From Sepiola atlantica (Eukaryota > Mollusca > Cephalopoda > Sepiida > Sepiolidae), in NCBI GenBank assembly GCA_963556195.1, contig OY744525.1, positions 61,903,772 through 61,967,771 on the forward strand: a DNA stretch of 64,000 nt, written 5' to 3'. Position numbers and translations under genes: made by a program. The notes under the pieces are model-generated. The model made no database searches. It saw nothing but the letters and a program-made list of their open reading frames with translations, and was not told the origin of the DNA. The stretch's first letter is position 1. Each line of letters begins with the position of its first letter. Below, piece by piece: positions 50,934-61,668 of the stretch.

Positions 50934-52779
50934 GTTCCCAAAAATGCCCTCTTAATTCCTTTTCTTACCATTATTTCTGAATTCACCTAATTCAATCTTA
51001 AAATGTTCAATGTTATTACTCTTCTTAATCTGATAACTCGTTTAAAAAATCTATTACTATTGGCAAACAATCAATTGGTTAATTTATTTAGATTTAGTGT
51101 TTGAAATCTGCTTTTCAGGAGAACTCTTTAAAAATACCCATCATAGTTACTATTAATAATGTTTCGAATTTTTTTTCTTTCTTTTTTACATGAGAACACG
51201 TGGTGTTAAGTGACAATCACTTCTGAGATTTAAAGTTCAATCCTAACTACAAGCAATACTGACTAAGAATAATATAATAATTCCATGGCTGACACAACGT
51301 GAACAATCTACCCCATGGATTAAATAAAGGGTTCAGTTTGAAATTCTGTATAGATTCTCAAGTTAGACATAAAAAATAAACGAAATAATGTCAAACCAGA
51401 AGTGCACTCGTTTGTACTTGATTATGCGGTCGACTGACACAGAATGTCAGAAAAACAGCGTTACTGGACGAGCATCTGCCAAATGAGTTAAAGAGGTGAA
51501 TCGGAAATGATGATAGATGCGAGAATAGTGAAAATTGGATGGATTCTGGTTTGGGAGTTTGAAAAGAGAAAGAAACAAATTGCTGAAGATACGTCCCACG
51601 TTATCACTAGAGAGGATGGCGATGGTCATGACAGTTGGTTGAATAAACGAATAGTAATGGTAAATATATGAGTGTGTGGGCAGGTTTCCACAGCGCCACC
51701 ACCTGGGAGAAGTGGGCAGTGCGACGAATAAAAGAAGACAAGTTATGGATGCTGGACAGCGTTGGGTTACCCTACTGGATTCGAACTGTATTTTGTGGCA
51801 AAGAGACATTTTCTGATTACCCGTGGAATTCACACCGGTTAACACGAGAGAGAGGATTGGGATTGAGTGGTTGAATTTCTGAATGCACCCTCTGGTGTAT
51901 GACTCGACAGACGTTTGGACTAGAATTACTGAAAATCCTCAGGTTAACTTGGAGTGCCCGTACAAAACCACGGTGAAGAATTGATTCCAAAATACGAAGT
52001 TGATGTTATTCATGTACAGTCGAGTTGCTTGCCTGATAATACATACATATTTCCTTTTCTACTAAAAGAGTAGCCGAATTATTCTGATTTTGTACCCGTA
52101 TGAAATGCGATTCCATTCCCTAGATTGACGTCACTCTGCTGACCGCATCGGACTCCAGGCTTCTGATCTTAATCAGAACGTGGTAGCAGTTTGGGATCGA
52201 TCAGCGAAGACAATTCAACACCATCAGTCTTCATCGGCAGAGAAACGACATTCCACTCAACATCACAATGTCCTGAGACTCAACGATGGTCCGGTGACGT
52301 CACATCAACGCTGGGGTTTGCGGAGAAACATTTTAGGTTACATCGTCCAAAATGTTTAAGTGTCTTTGAGTTGTCCCCATTGGGCTGAGTCATCTCCTTA
52401 TATGATGTGGGACAGTGGGAGTGAGCTCCCCTTTTTAGTTCGTTGTTGTTGCTTGAGCAAGATGGCTGTTCATGGGTGTACGGTTGCAGGCAACAAGTGA
52501 CTAAGATTAACAAAAAACGTTGTGGAAATGACATCCAAGATGAGAATAGTAGTTCGAAACATCCAAATAATACACACTATTAATTATTTCCAAAGTTTGA
52601 ATCAAATCAACCCTTATTTTTCTTTCTAGTAAAGTAGTTAATCCTAATTTTTCTGATCTCTTCCTGTAGCTTTAATTTTTTACTCTTTTTATTAGTTTTG
52701 TTATGCTTTTTTCTATGAAGTATTTTGCACTTACTAAAGGGTTCAACTGTGTCTCACTATAAGATAAATCAATCTATTC
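50934..52779. other. No recognised gene
   Basis: Unique sequence, GC-richer at 51420-52500. Open frames at 51447-51845 (minus) and 52191-52534 show no domain I recognise and no repeat partner here. If a host exon exists in the window, this is the least repetitive place to look. Confidence 0.3.
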
Positions 52780-53325
52780 AGCAATGGTGCAGTATAGTTA
52801 AGAAAAAAGGGAGTGAAAAAAAAACAAATATTGAACAAATAATTGTTACCAAACGCATAAAGAATTAATTTTCTACGTACTTGCATATTTTATTTTTGTG
52901 TTTTAAAGTCTTTGAAAGCGGTTTATGTCAATTCACGATTTCGCTGAAAAACGATATCATTACATTTAGAATTCAAAATAACTGACATCACTGAAGTTTG
53001 ATTGGTGGGTTTTTCGTCTTTTGGGTGAATAAACAAACAAATTTACAACAAATAACTGTTCCAAACGCAATAAAATGTACTTTTCTGCCTAATTGAAATG
53101 ATGGAAATGACGAAAAAATAAGTAAGCAGACTTCGGTGATTTCCGGAAACTGGAGTCAGCCATTTTGAATTCTGACTGTAACGATAGCATATTTGAGCGA
53201 AATCTTAAATTAAAATAAAAATGCTTTCAAAGACTTTAAAACAAAATAAATGCTATTGCTTTTTGTAACAGTTATTTGTTTTTTTTTCACCACCTTTTTT
53301 TTTATTAACTATACTGCACTATTGC
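52780..53325. mobile_element. Palindromic foldback element, 546 bp
   Basis: Nearly the whole element is an imperfect inverted repeat. The outer ends GCAATGGTGCAGTATAGTTA / TTAACTATACTGCACTATTGC pair. Inner blocks pair too: AAAGTCTTTGAAAGC / GCTTTCAAAGACTTT, TTAGAATTCAAAATAACTGAC / TCAGCCATTTTGAATTCTGAC, GAAAAACGATATCATTACA / TGTAACGATAGCATATTTGAG. No transposase is present. Confidence 0.75.
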
Positions 53326-53689
53326 CATCTATTTCACCTAGTACAAATTATGCACTAAAGATTTTGCTATCTTTTAATCTTCTGATGTTGATGCGTTTAA
53401 CAAATTTCTTCCTTTGATAGCCTTCGGGTTCTTTGAATGGAAAGCACACATTACCAATTGACACGCGATTCCCGTTTGTATAAAAGGAACAAAGTATATT
53501 TAGTCTTTGATAATGAACGGCGCCTCTGGTCTCTCTGGAACGAAAACAAAGAATAAGTCTGTTCTGCAAGCACCTATAAAGAGCCAGGCCTATTATAACA
53601 TTACCCAGAAAATAAATTAAGCTAAAAGGTATTATATATGTAATTTACTATTTCATGTGTATACACATATTATAAAATAATATATTATG

Positions 53690-53727
<38 letters not shown>

Positions 53728-54091
53728 AATATTGTTAAAAATATCAGAATTCGCCCGTTTAATTATACTTTTTTTTTTTTCATTCAATTTTTCTAATGTT
53801 TTTTTTTGTATTAAAATCAGAAAAATTAATAAATGATCATAGGTTTCACGAACATTTTCGATTCTTTGTCGAATAATCCTCAGATGTGAAAAACAAATGA
53901 ACAAAAAGGCTGGAGAAAGAAGAGAATTTTTTAAACGACGGCGGAGAAACGCGCAGAGGACGTTTTTCATATTGTTCCATGAAAGTCGTTGACGATTTAA
54001 ATTCGCATTACAGAACAAAATCGCATTCTGTTATTTTTAACAATGAGAAAATGCTGCCTAAATACACAATATATATATATGTATATATATA
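53326..54091. other. No recognised gene; (TA)n 53692-53724
   Basis: Unique AT-rich sequence. The 121-codon minus frame 53653-54018 contains the (TA)n tract (IYIYIY) and is not credible. Confidence 0.35.
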
Positions 54092-54138
54092 TATGGGAAA
54101 TGAAAAAGGAAAAACCAAAAGATGTTTTTTTTATGTAT

Positions 54139-54181
54139 TCATCAACGTTTCGTCTTTATTTGTAAGACTTCCTCAGGATGA
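54139..54181 (-). ncRNA. Hammerhead-ribozyme-like motif, core intact
   Basis: Minus strand: TCATC (stem I); CTGAGGA; bulged A; GTCTT-ACAAATA-AAGAC (5-bp stem II, fully Watson-Crick); GAA; ACGT (palindromic stem III); T (cleavage-site base); GATGA (stem I partner, 5 bp). Every conserved core base is present. The bulge at the base of stem II is the only departure besides the very short stem III. Confidence 0.55.
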
Positions 54182-54752
54182 TAATTTTAAGAAAAATGTC
54201 ATGCAAGTACATAGAAATATTGGGTTGACATGACGGGTTGATGAGAAGTAGTAGCAGCCACTACTGGGAGCGCAGGACCAAGGTCCGGGCTGAGAGAAGT
54301 CGGTGGCAGAGAGTGAAATGAATGTGGATGGCTGTGAGTGAAAAAGGGGAGGGGTGGGAGTGTTAGTGAATTTGTCTTAGGGTGGGAGAGAGGGGAGGAG
54401 GGTAGTGGTGCTGAGGTTTTTGTCGTGGTGAGGTGTAGCATGGATTTTGAGGGGGCTGGGGAAAAAGGAGGGAAAGCTCTGTGTCTTTGGTGTATATGTA
54501 GTATCATAGTTTTAGAAAAAGATTTGAAGAAATGAAGATGATTTGAAAGTAGGCGGGGTGGGTGGGTAAGAGTGTGAAAGTAGTCGTCGAAAGGGTGAGA
54601 TGGGTAAGGGGGAGATGGAAGATTTTGTTGTGGTTAGGTGTAAAATTTTTTGATGGTAGGAGTATTGACCAGCTGGCTATGTCAGGAATGTGTGAATATA
54701 AGTAAGTTAGAAGGAAAGTGTTGAAATGTGCATCACATTTTTCTTAAAATTA

Positions 54753-54795
54753 TCATCCTGAGGAAGTCTGACAAATACAGACAAAACGTTGATGA
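54753..54795 (+). ncRNA. Hammerhead-like motif, G12 lost
   Basis: Plus strand: TCATC; CTGAGGA; A; GTCTG-ACAAATA-CAGAC; AAA where GAA is expected; ACGT; T; GATGA. Stem II has a compensatory change relative to the left arm (T-A to G-C), so its pairing is kept although the catalytic G12 is mutated. It is probably inactive. Confidence 0.5.
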
Positions 54796-54870
54796 ATACA
54801 TTAAAAAAAACATCTTTTGATTTTTCCTTTTTCATTTCCCATTACGTCGGATTACTCTCATCTTTCCTTT

Positions 54871-54898
<28 letters not shown>

Positions 54899-54906
<8 letters not shown>

Positions 54907-55152
54907 CATTCAATAAGTTAAAACATTACAATTGTTCCAAGAATTAGAACATCAAGTCCAGTATGTAATGTTTTAATTCATTGAATGTTTTTTTTATTAT
55001 AGCTCTGGTTGACTTATCTATCATCCATTGAGCTGATACCTATATCTACAGAGCTCGGTTGTGGTAATGTTCGTTCTTGGGTGTTTATATTTGACGCACC
55101 TCGGCCTTAGGTCATACACCTTCCGTTAAAGTCAAAATTTCCTTTGATTTAA

Positions 55153-55192
<40 letters not shown>
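54899..55192. repeat. Small inverted repeat between (TA)n tracts
   Basis: AACATTCAATAAGTTAAAACATT (within 54904-54927) pairs with AATGTTTTAATTCATTGAATGTT (54966-54989). (TA)n lies at 54872-54902 and 55156-55190. Confidence 0.6.
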
Positions 55193-55194
<2 letters not shown>

Positions 55195-55243
55195 AGTAGA
55201 GATGCAGACATTTTTCAAAATATCTTTTTCGTAAGAATATATT

Positions 55244-55447
55244 TAGGGGTGGGGCATAACAGTATGTTTTTTTTAAATAAATAAAATGGATTTTAATCTA
55301 AGCTTTAGAACAATTAAATATTAGAATCCACATGCCATGAAAAGGAAAAGGAAAAAAAAAACATTTTTCTTTGACAAAGAAAATTTTTATTTTTGAAAGC
55401 TTAGATTAAAATGAATATCATTTATTTAAAAAAAAACATTACCCCTT
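55244..55447. mobile_element. MITE, ~204 bp, TAGGGGTGGG-type end
   Basis: GGGGTGGGGCATAACAGTAT, AAATAAAATGGATTTTAATC and TAAGCTTT pair with AAAGCTTAGATTAAAATG, TATTTAAAAAAAAACATTAC and CCC at the right. The left terminus shares TAGGGGTGGG with the MITE at 37279, so the two may belong to one superfamily. Confidence 0.6.
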
Positions 55448-55500
55448 ACCCTCAAGTTGCTTTTAAGCCTTGATGAGCAATGACTCGTTAGTAAAAAAAA
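55444..55500 (+). repeat. LINE family 2, last part of the 3' UTR
   Basis: CCCTTACCCTCAAGTTGCTT, TTAAGCCTTGATGAGCAATG, ACTCGTTAGTAAAA matches the end of the family 2 UTR (GCCTTGATAAGGGGTGACTC, ATTAGTAAAA on the minus strand near 43150). Confidence 0.55.
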
Positions 55501-55719
55501 TGTCACCTCTGACCTACAGAAACGTTGTGAAAAGAACCAAAATGAGAATAGTAGTCCGAATGATCCAACGTTTTACTTTATTTTATTTATCACTGGAAAA
55601 TTATACAAATTAAAAAATAACAATAAATTTGTATGAATTAAAATAGTCCAACTTTTTTTTTTTTTTTTTTTTTTTTACTTGATTCTGTTGGCATTGATTC
55701 CCCTGATTCTTTCAGATAT

Positions 55720-56340
55720 TGACAGGAGCGACCACGTGAAGGTTGCAAACATCCAATAAGTGAAAGTGGTGCTATGGAACAGACTGGTTCGAACTTGACA
55801 ACACAGGTCACTAGTCCACATTGTTAATAAGATGTTCAGGGCTTGGAGCAGAAGTGTACATGTGGTCCTCATTGATTTCCCCGGGAAATTTAGAAGGTTC
55901 TTGATAAGGTTCAGAAGCGTATCTGTAATTTAATTGTCCCCACCTTTTCTTTTCTGCACCCTCCCTCTCTCTCTCACACAGACTCGATGTTGCTAGTCTC
56001 AGTCTTTTCTATAAATACTATTATGGCATATGTTCTTCAGAATTATCTGATCTGTTCCAGCTTGTTTGATTTGTTATTCTAGTGGTCTTCACCAATTCGC
56101 TGTTTTTATACCACGGTATAATACAGTTTCCTATTCCAGTAGCTTCTTTCCAAGAACTACAGACTTTTGAAACTCTTCCTGCTGACTGTTTTCCTCCTAC
56201 CTATAGCCTTTTTTTTTTCTTTTTTCAAGACTAAGGTCAATAGGCATCTCCTGTTTTTGTGATAATCATCTCTCATTCTTTTTTTTTTTAGCTCCTTACA
56301 TCGTGGCTTTGTGTGGAGCGATTTCCATAAAAAATAAAAG
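55720..56340 (+). pseudogene. LINE family 4: RT C-terminus and 3' end
   Basis: Frames read VLDKVQKRICNLIVPT, then, after a shift in a CT repeat, HRLDVASLSLFYKYYYGICS and SELSDL. This is the K(V/I)QKR...HRxxVASLxLFYxYYxGxCSxEL block of Jockey/CR1-type ORF2. The 3' UTR ends TAGCTCCTTACATCGTGGCT, TTGTGTGGAGCGATTTCC and an A-rich tail. That 3' block is what the repeats at 16.1, 38.5 and 59.7 kb carry in inverse orientation. Confidence 0.7.
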
Positions 56341-56461
56341 AAAGAGGGGAGAGGGGGTAAAAATGATATATTTACAAAACATTATTTAAATTAATGTACC
56401 TTTACTTACACTTCATCCTACCCAATCAAAAAACTGAATATCATAAAATGTTCAAATTAAG

Positions 56462-56545
56462 AACCAGCCCATTTGGCATAATGGTTAGTGTTTGCTAATA
56501 GGCCAGGAGACCAGGGTTCAATGCTTGGTCAAGCCATACCAAAGA
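56462..56545 (+). repeat. tRNA-derived SINE head (tRNA-Asp-like)
   Basis: GGCATAATGGTTAGTG (A box) and CAGGAGACCAGGGTTCAATG (anticodon-stem side and B box) at tRNA-like spacing. GGAGACCxGGGTTC is the tRNA-Asp 3' half. No intact acceptor stem. A body without recognised family continues to about 56690. Confidence 0.55.
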
Positions 56546-56754
56546 CTCAAAAAATTGTATTTGATGCATCCTTGCTAACACTCAGTATTATAAGGTGTGG
56601 ATCAAGGGTAAGTGGCGTCGTCGCCTACATTCTGGTATAGTAACCAATGAAAAGGGAGCCTTCGAGTCGCCCTCGACTATGGTTGACCTAGTTACTTAAA
56701 AATAAGAAGAAAAAAAAGGAAATATGGGTGTCAAAATGACATAGGGATCATCAT

Positions 56755-56795
56755 TTAATCCCGGGCAATGCCGGATGTTCCCCTGCTAAAATGTG
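56755..56795 (+). mobile_element. Helitron-like 3' end, weak
   Basis: ATCCCGGGCAATGCCGGATG, TTCCCCTGCTA: hairpin plus CTA(A). The last base departs from CTAG, so this is a degraded end. Confidence 0.4.
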
Positions 56796-56799
56796 ATGT

Positions 56800-57559
56800 T
56801 ATTTCCTCCAACTGAGCAACGCCAGCGTCCCCCCCTCCTTCTTGACATTTAAATTTAGAATTTAATTGATTCGTAGTCAACGCAACGTGTAGGATGGGAC
56901 TGGAACACTATGCAATATTCGGCAGTTTAAATTTATGGTCAGACTTATCCGTAGCGCCAGCAGACCACGGTTTGTCAAACAAGCAAGATCAACGGAGAGT
57001 TAATACAAAATTCTTCGCATTATAGTGAACTGCACCCCCCCCCCCCCTGTTTCTTTCTCCTCCTTTCTCTCTTCTCCTCTCTCTACCATTAATTTTAATG
57101 CTGCCGGCACTTCTGGCAAACACGTCACATTTTACGGATTGTTTCAGGTATCATCAGATTATTACGGTATTCCTATTTTTGGAAAAGTTTTAGCAAACGG
57201 CTTATTCCAGGGCAGATTGAAGATGCTTAATGGTTGATAAATCTAAATGCGGCTTTATCTTCCTCAATCCAAATTCGGTTCACCGAGTGACTAGCGGAAA
57301 ATGAGGAAGAGAGGCGTGTCACTCACAGCAAAGCGAGTTTAGAATTGCTTCCGGCTATTTTTAGTGATTTGGACTCGTTTTTACCTTTAAACCAATTGGA
57401 AATTATTTTTGATACGAAATAACATCTCCGTGTGATTTTTAGTGTGTGTTTGTCAATTTGCTGTACAAATTTCAAGTGATCCTGCAAAGTGCCAAATATC
57501 TGCCACAAACTCTTGTTACCCAAAAACATTCTTCCTCTATGTGCCTGACATCAGGTGAA
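56800..57559. other. No recognisable gene
   Basis: C run at 57033-57045; otherwise unique. Confidence 0.3.
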
Positions 57560-57710
57560 TTTCCATGAACAAATTTTCATTCCAAGGGCTTTCCGTCTGT
57601 GGAACACATTATCATGGGACTGCTTCTCTGCAGACTGCAACATGGTCGACTTCAAATCCAATGTCAACAAATGCTTGTCATAAACCGTCCTCATAAGAAA
57701 TAAAATTTTG
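57560..57710 (+). pseudogene. LINE family 2: last ~45 codons
   Basis: An open stretch reads EQIFIPRAFRLWNTLSWDCF, then SADCNMVDFKSNVNKCLS and a TAA. It is the same C-terminus as at 43.3 kb (minus) and 25.8 kb (minus). The family 2 UTR start follows (AACCGTCCTCATAAGAAAT), then the opposed family 3 LINE begins. Confidence 0.75.
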
Positions 57711-57715
57711 ACTAA

Positions 57716-59432
57716 TCACCTTCTTGTCCCTAATTTACGCAAAGCTCATCTCTTGGCATTCTATCAAAAGCCTTCTCCAAATCCACAAAAGCAAAATACA
57801 GGTTGTTCTTCTTAACAAGATACTTCTTTTGCATTTATCTCAAGATAAATATAACATCAATGGTACTTTGATCAGACATAAAACCAAACTGAATTTCATC
57901 TCTGTTCATCTGACTTATTTGCTGATCACCTTTACTCTCGTAACAGTTCAAAATTGTACTAAGGCCCCAGTCTTTCAGAACAACCCCTTCTTTTCTGATC
58001 ATCTCAATGCCTGTTACATCTTTAGCCGTCAACATTTCTGCAACAAAACTCAAGGGTTCTGCAGTTTCCCTTTTTCCTCTTAAAGCTTACTGTACGATTT
58101 CTATCTCAATTCTTACAGCTGGGCCAGATACTGCTTCTGCAACAACTTCTGCATGACAACGCTGTATTTAACAATCTCTCATAATTGCATTTACAAGCGT
58201 CTCTCTTATTCTGTTCATTTGTTGCTAGCACTCCATTATCATTTCGAACACTTCTCTCCAACAATATTCATATTTGTCTTTGTCATCTGTTTAGCTATCC
58301 TGAATACTTTGTTCTTCTGGTAATCTCCTTGTAGTACATTTGGAAACCTAGCTTCCTCATCCTCCAACTTGGCTTTGTAGATTGTTCTTCTTGCTTCCCA
58401 AAATCTTTTCTCTTCTCACTTCTTCATTTCTTTGAAACACTTCTGAACTTCGTCATTCCGTCATTATGTCACTCTATGCTTTGGAGGACATTTCGCCCGC
58501 GTAAATGTAAAGTCTGTTACCGCTAACAGCATATCTTTCAATTTCTTCCACTGTTTTTCCACACTTCCTGGAGTGGATGTGGTAACCGAATGTTTAATTA
58601 CTTGATCTCTAAAATCACATTTCACATGTTCTTCATTCAACCTCCAACCCTTTTTCCTGGGGATAAACTTTCTCTTTACCTCATGAGCTTTCATTAATTT
58701 AAAGTCACAAAGTACTCGTTTATGTTGGGGGTTACAATTTCTTAACGAAGTATTATTTTCACATCACTCAAGAGCTTTCTGTCCCTTTTCTTTACCAACA
58801 GATAATCCACTTAAATCTTTGCTGTTTCAAAGTCATACATAATGAGATGGATGTCCCTTTTCTTGAAAACAGTATTTGCAATCAACATATCCATGGCAAA
58901 ATCAAATTCTTGGATTCTTTCTCCGTCTGCATTTTTATCACCATATCCATTTCTTCCATGAACACTCTCAAAGTTACACGAAGTCATTCCAACATAACTA
59001 TTCAACTCTCCTGCACTTCTGCATCACTAACTTACTAGTTATTCTAATAAACCTGTCATTAAACTCGTATTTCGCATCGTCACTCAAACCAAATTATGCT
59101 GCATAAACAGATATTGCTGTGAAAATTTTCTCACCAACCATCAACTTTAACAGTATGATCCAATCACTTTATCTAACAATCTCTCCACAATAAAAATACC
59201 AACACCACCTGTTTCCTTTTCATTTCCAATTCAAAACAGTGTATATCTTGCATTCTTTTCCGCAATCATTCCGATAGATTTACTTCTCCATCGAGTTTCT
59301 TTGGCACAACACAGTCAATAGATTTCTAAAAAAACTCAACAATCTAATCTGACATTTCTCACAAGCTTCCAACATTCAAACTGCGTAGCCTGAAGTTCGA
59401 CCAATTGTGTTTGGAAATCATTTCATTAATCG
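57716..59432 (-). pseudogene. LINE family 3: APE endonuclease through early RT, degenerate
   Basis: This is the longest mobile-element coding relic in the window. From 59432 on the minus strand, broken frames read LRSLNVGSL (the start of the APE-type endonuclease), then VCDKNADGERIQEFDFAMDM-like and VFKKRDIHLIMYDFETAKI (58811-59005; GERIxEF and HLxTY blocks around the endonuclease core). The linker WRLNEEHVKCDFRDQVIK and KQWKKLKDMLLAVTDF (58464-58694) follows. Next comes the RT region: VLKDWGLSTILNCYESKGD, then a deletion, then NRDEIQFGFMSDQSTIDVIF and ILR (57835-58053). The QFGFMxGxxTxDAIFILRQL block is normally followed by the AFVDLEKAFD catalytic motif; only a trace (FGEGF) survives. Its 3' half corresponds to the C-terminal fragments at 26.3, 38.7 and 48.7 kb. 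Confidence 0.75.
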
Positions 59433-59436
59433 AGGC

Positions 59437-59530
59437 AGTTTTTTTTATCGGCCGGATGCTCGTCCTGATGCAAAGCCAGTGTGGTGATGGGGACCAGTAT
59501 TTTTATTGAGACACGATGTCAAGGTGATAG
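59437..59530 (-). repeat. RTE-like 3' block
   Basis: Minus strand: GCATCAGGACGAGCATCCGG, CCGATAAAAAAAACTGC, resembling the GGCATCCGGCCGTAAAAC block at 45.6 kb. Confidence 0.45.
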
Positions 59531-59661
59531 CCTACCAATGTTAAAAAAGTGCTTCACCTGCTCTTTGGAGATTTTTCAAAATTTGTTTTCCCATAATAAA
59601 AATAGAATTATTCAGTGATCCTGTGTTCTGCCAGCATCTCAGTATCTAACTTCTTTCTTTT

Positions 59662-59850
59662 ATGGAAATCGCTCCAGACAAGGCATGAAGCCACTTGATG
59701 GAAGAAGCTAAAAAATACTACTTCAAAGTCAAAAACTATCCAACGATAAGTGTTAGATGAATAGATTTCGACCAAGAAAACAGCAATTCTTCCTCCTTTG
59801 TTAGAAACATCGCTCATGGAATGTGAGGACTAAAGGACAAAATAAGGGAT
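59662..59850 (-). mobile_element. LINE family 4 3' end / derived SINE, copy 3 of 3
   Basis: CGCTCCAGACAAGGCATGAA, GCCACTTGATG, CCAACGATAAGTGTTAGATG and GGACAAAATAAGGGA match copies 1 and 2; the far end is truncated. Confidence 0.6.
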
Positions 59851-60317
59851 TTCTGTTGAGAATATTCCATCGTCTTTGATGCAGATACACACCTAGTATA
59901 CTCGCTGCTAGTTTCAGACTTAGTAACCAAAAACTATTACTTAGTATCATTAAGCAGTGATCAAGCCTTTCGTTTCCTTGGCACGACTGGCCTTCATCCA
60001 CTGCCTTCCAGCACTTAAATAAGAAACCCAATGCAAATGTGATACAACCATTGAATTCTTCATAATATTTTACTCCAGAAAAATTGTGTTTAATCTTGTT
60101 ATAGAGTTTTATTTTAAATTGCAACCGCGGACAGAAGGCAGACTCACCACAAGTATAGCATAGATTGTTTACCGGAACTTATATTTATTTATGTCATATT
60201 ACGAACATTAATTTAATTCAGAATGTCATGTTCTTAGTTTAATAGAACATTTTGATAGAAGAGGCATCATATGAATGGCTTTTTTGGCTTGGGACAGGCT
60301 GTGGTGGCTCTTCAGGT
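59851..60317. other. No recognisable gene
   Basis: AT-rich. A minus open frame (59801-60124) has no recognisable domain. Confidence 0.3.
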
Positions 60318-60495
60318 GCTGCACTTCATATTTTCTGTCCCTGATTGGTAAAGAAGATGTCCGTCTAGACTGGCGCAATTTTTATTTTTGTCCCAATCCA
60401 GAGCGCCCCTTTTGGGAGAGCTGGATTCCCCACCCCCAACATTAAAAACTGACCTCGTGTCAAACTCTGCTCTCGTGGGGAGGCAAATAAATAGG
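60318..60495 (+). mobile_element. U2-SINE, short form, head lost
   Basis: GTGCTGCACTTCATATTTTC, TGTCCGTCTAGACTGGCGCA, TTTTTATTTTTGTCCCAATC, CAGAGCGCCCCTTTTGGGAG and GTGTCAAACTCTGCTCTCGT, GGGGAGGCAAATAAATAG follow the short-form body and 3' end. The U2 part is missing, consistent with 5' truncation. Confidence 0.65.
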
Positions 60496-61072
60496 GACAT
60501 CATTGTTCATCATTTTTTGTTCGGGTGGGAGGAGGAAGTCTGCAGCGTAGCAACCGTTATGCTAGAGCAGCGACTGCTGCTATCGGATCTTTTGCATCTT
60601 TTATTTCAAGTAAATTATATAAAAAAAAGAAGAAATTTATCTCCTGCTGTCTGCGGTACTAATAAAAGGAAGGAAATGAAGTGTTAATCAGTGAAAAAAG
60701 AAATCAGAACACATGTTGGGTTCAAATAATCCTACGAGAATGCAGAAACGAGGACATGAAAGTCACATGTGTGCATTTAATTAGAAGATAATAAGCATTT
60801 ATCTACATGCTTATTTCACGACACTAAAAACAACAGCGAGCAAAATGGCCAGGAAGTTCTATTTTAGATATGAGTGTCGAGGAACACTTTTTTACGTAGG
60901 AGGAAATAATCAGTACAGTCGTAACACAGATTTTCCAAGACCCTTGATTCTAGAGCCTTGCCGAATTAACTGTTTTGACGGACCATCCGATTGCACCATA
61001 ATAATTCCTTAACACACCCCTAATCCACTAATTTGCCCATGAAGCAATAACTAGGGTTAAGTAAAATAAGAT
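60496..61072. other. No recognisable gene
   Basis: Unique AT-rich sequence. Confidence 0.3.
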
Positions 61073-61668
61073 ATAATCTCAAAAATAAAGGAATACTACC
61101 ACCAGCAGGTGCAGTGTAAATAAACAAATTAATAGCATGCTACACACAGAGCCATCTGTTGGCCGTCCAGCAAAATAGTCTAGTGGCAGCGGGATTATCA
61201 AGTTTTTTCTCATTATTTTGTCCAGGTTAGAAAAGGACCAGGAAAAAAAAAAAATCAGTGTTATCCCTGTATTAAAAAAAAATAAAAATAAAAAATAAAA
61301 AATAAAAAATAAAAAATCAGTGTTATCCCTGTATTAAAAAAAAAAAATCAGTGTTATCTCTGTATTAAAAAAAAAAAATCAGTGTTATCCCTGTATTAAA
61401 AAAAAAAAATCAGTGTTATCCCTGTACTTAAAAAATCAGTGTTATCCCTGTATTAAAAAAAAAAAATCAGTGTTATCCCTGTATTAAAAAAAAAAAAAAT
61501 CAGTGTTATCCCTGTATTAAAAAAAAAAATCAGTGTTATCCCTGTATTAAAAAAAAAAATCAGTGTTATCCCTGTATTAAAAAAAACAAATCAGTGTTAT
61601 CCCTGTATTACAAAAAAAAATCAGTGTTATCCCTGTATTACAAAAAATATACTGATATCATTTTATAT
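61073..61668 (+). repeat. Duplicated ~596-bp block, copy 1, with 12 minisatellite units
   Basis: About 170 bp of unique sequence (AATCTCAAAAATAAAGGAAT ... GTCCAGGTTAGAAAAGGACC) is followed by 12 copies of TCAGTGTTATCCCTGTATTA plus a variable A run (~30-bp period), and it closes with ATATACTGATATCATTTTAT. Confidence 0.95.

Larger units (their letters stand above)
54092..54845. mobile_element. Foldback element with hammerhead-like motifs in both arms, (TA)n flanks
   Basis: The arms 54092-54212 and 54724-54842 are near-complements (GGGAAATGAAAAAGGAAAAA ... AATTTTAAGAAAAATGT / ACATTTTTCTTAAAATT ... TTTTTCCTTTTTCATTTCCC). (TA)n lies directly outside on the left (54069-54091) and about 30 bp out on the right (54872-54902). 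The ~510-bp centre is G-rich on the plus strand and non-coding. Each arm contains one hammerhead-like motif, pointing outwards. The layout suggests a non-autonomous PLE-related or similar RNA-mobilised element. Confidence 0.7.

Noticed and set aside
51447..51845. Possible host exon (132-codon minus frame)
   Set aside because: No domain recognised and no convincing splice sites; left as unassigned.
53653..54018. 121-codon minus-strand open frame
   Set aside because: Includes a (TA)n tract and lysine-rich low-complexity sequence; no domain.
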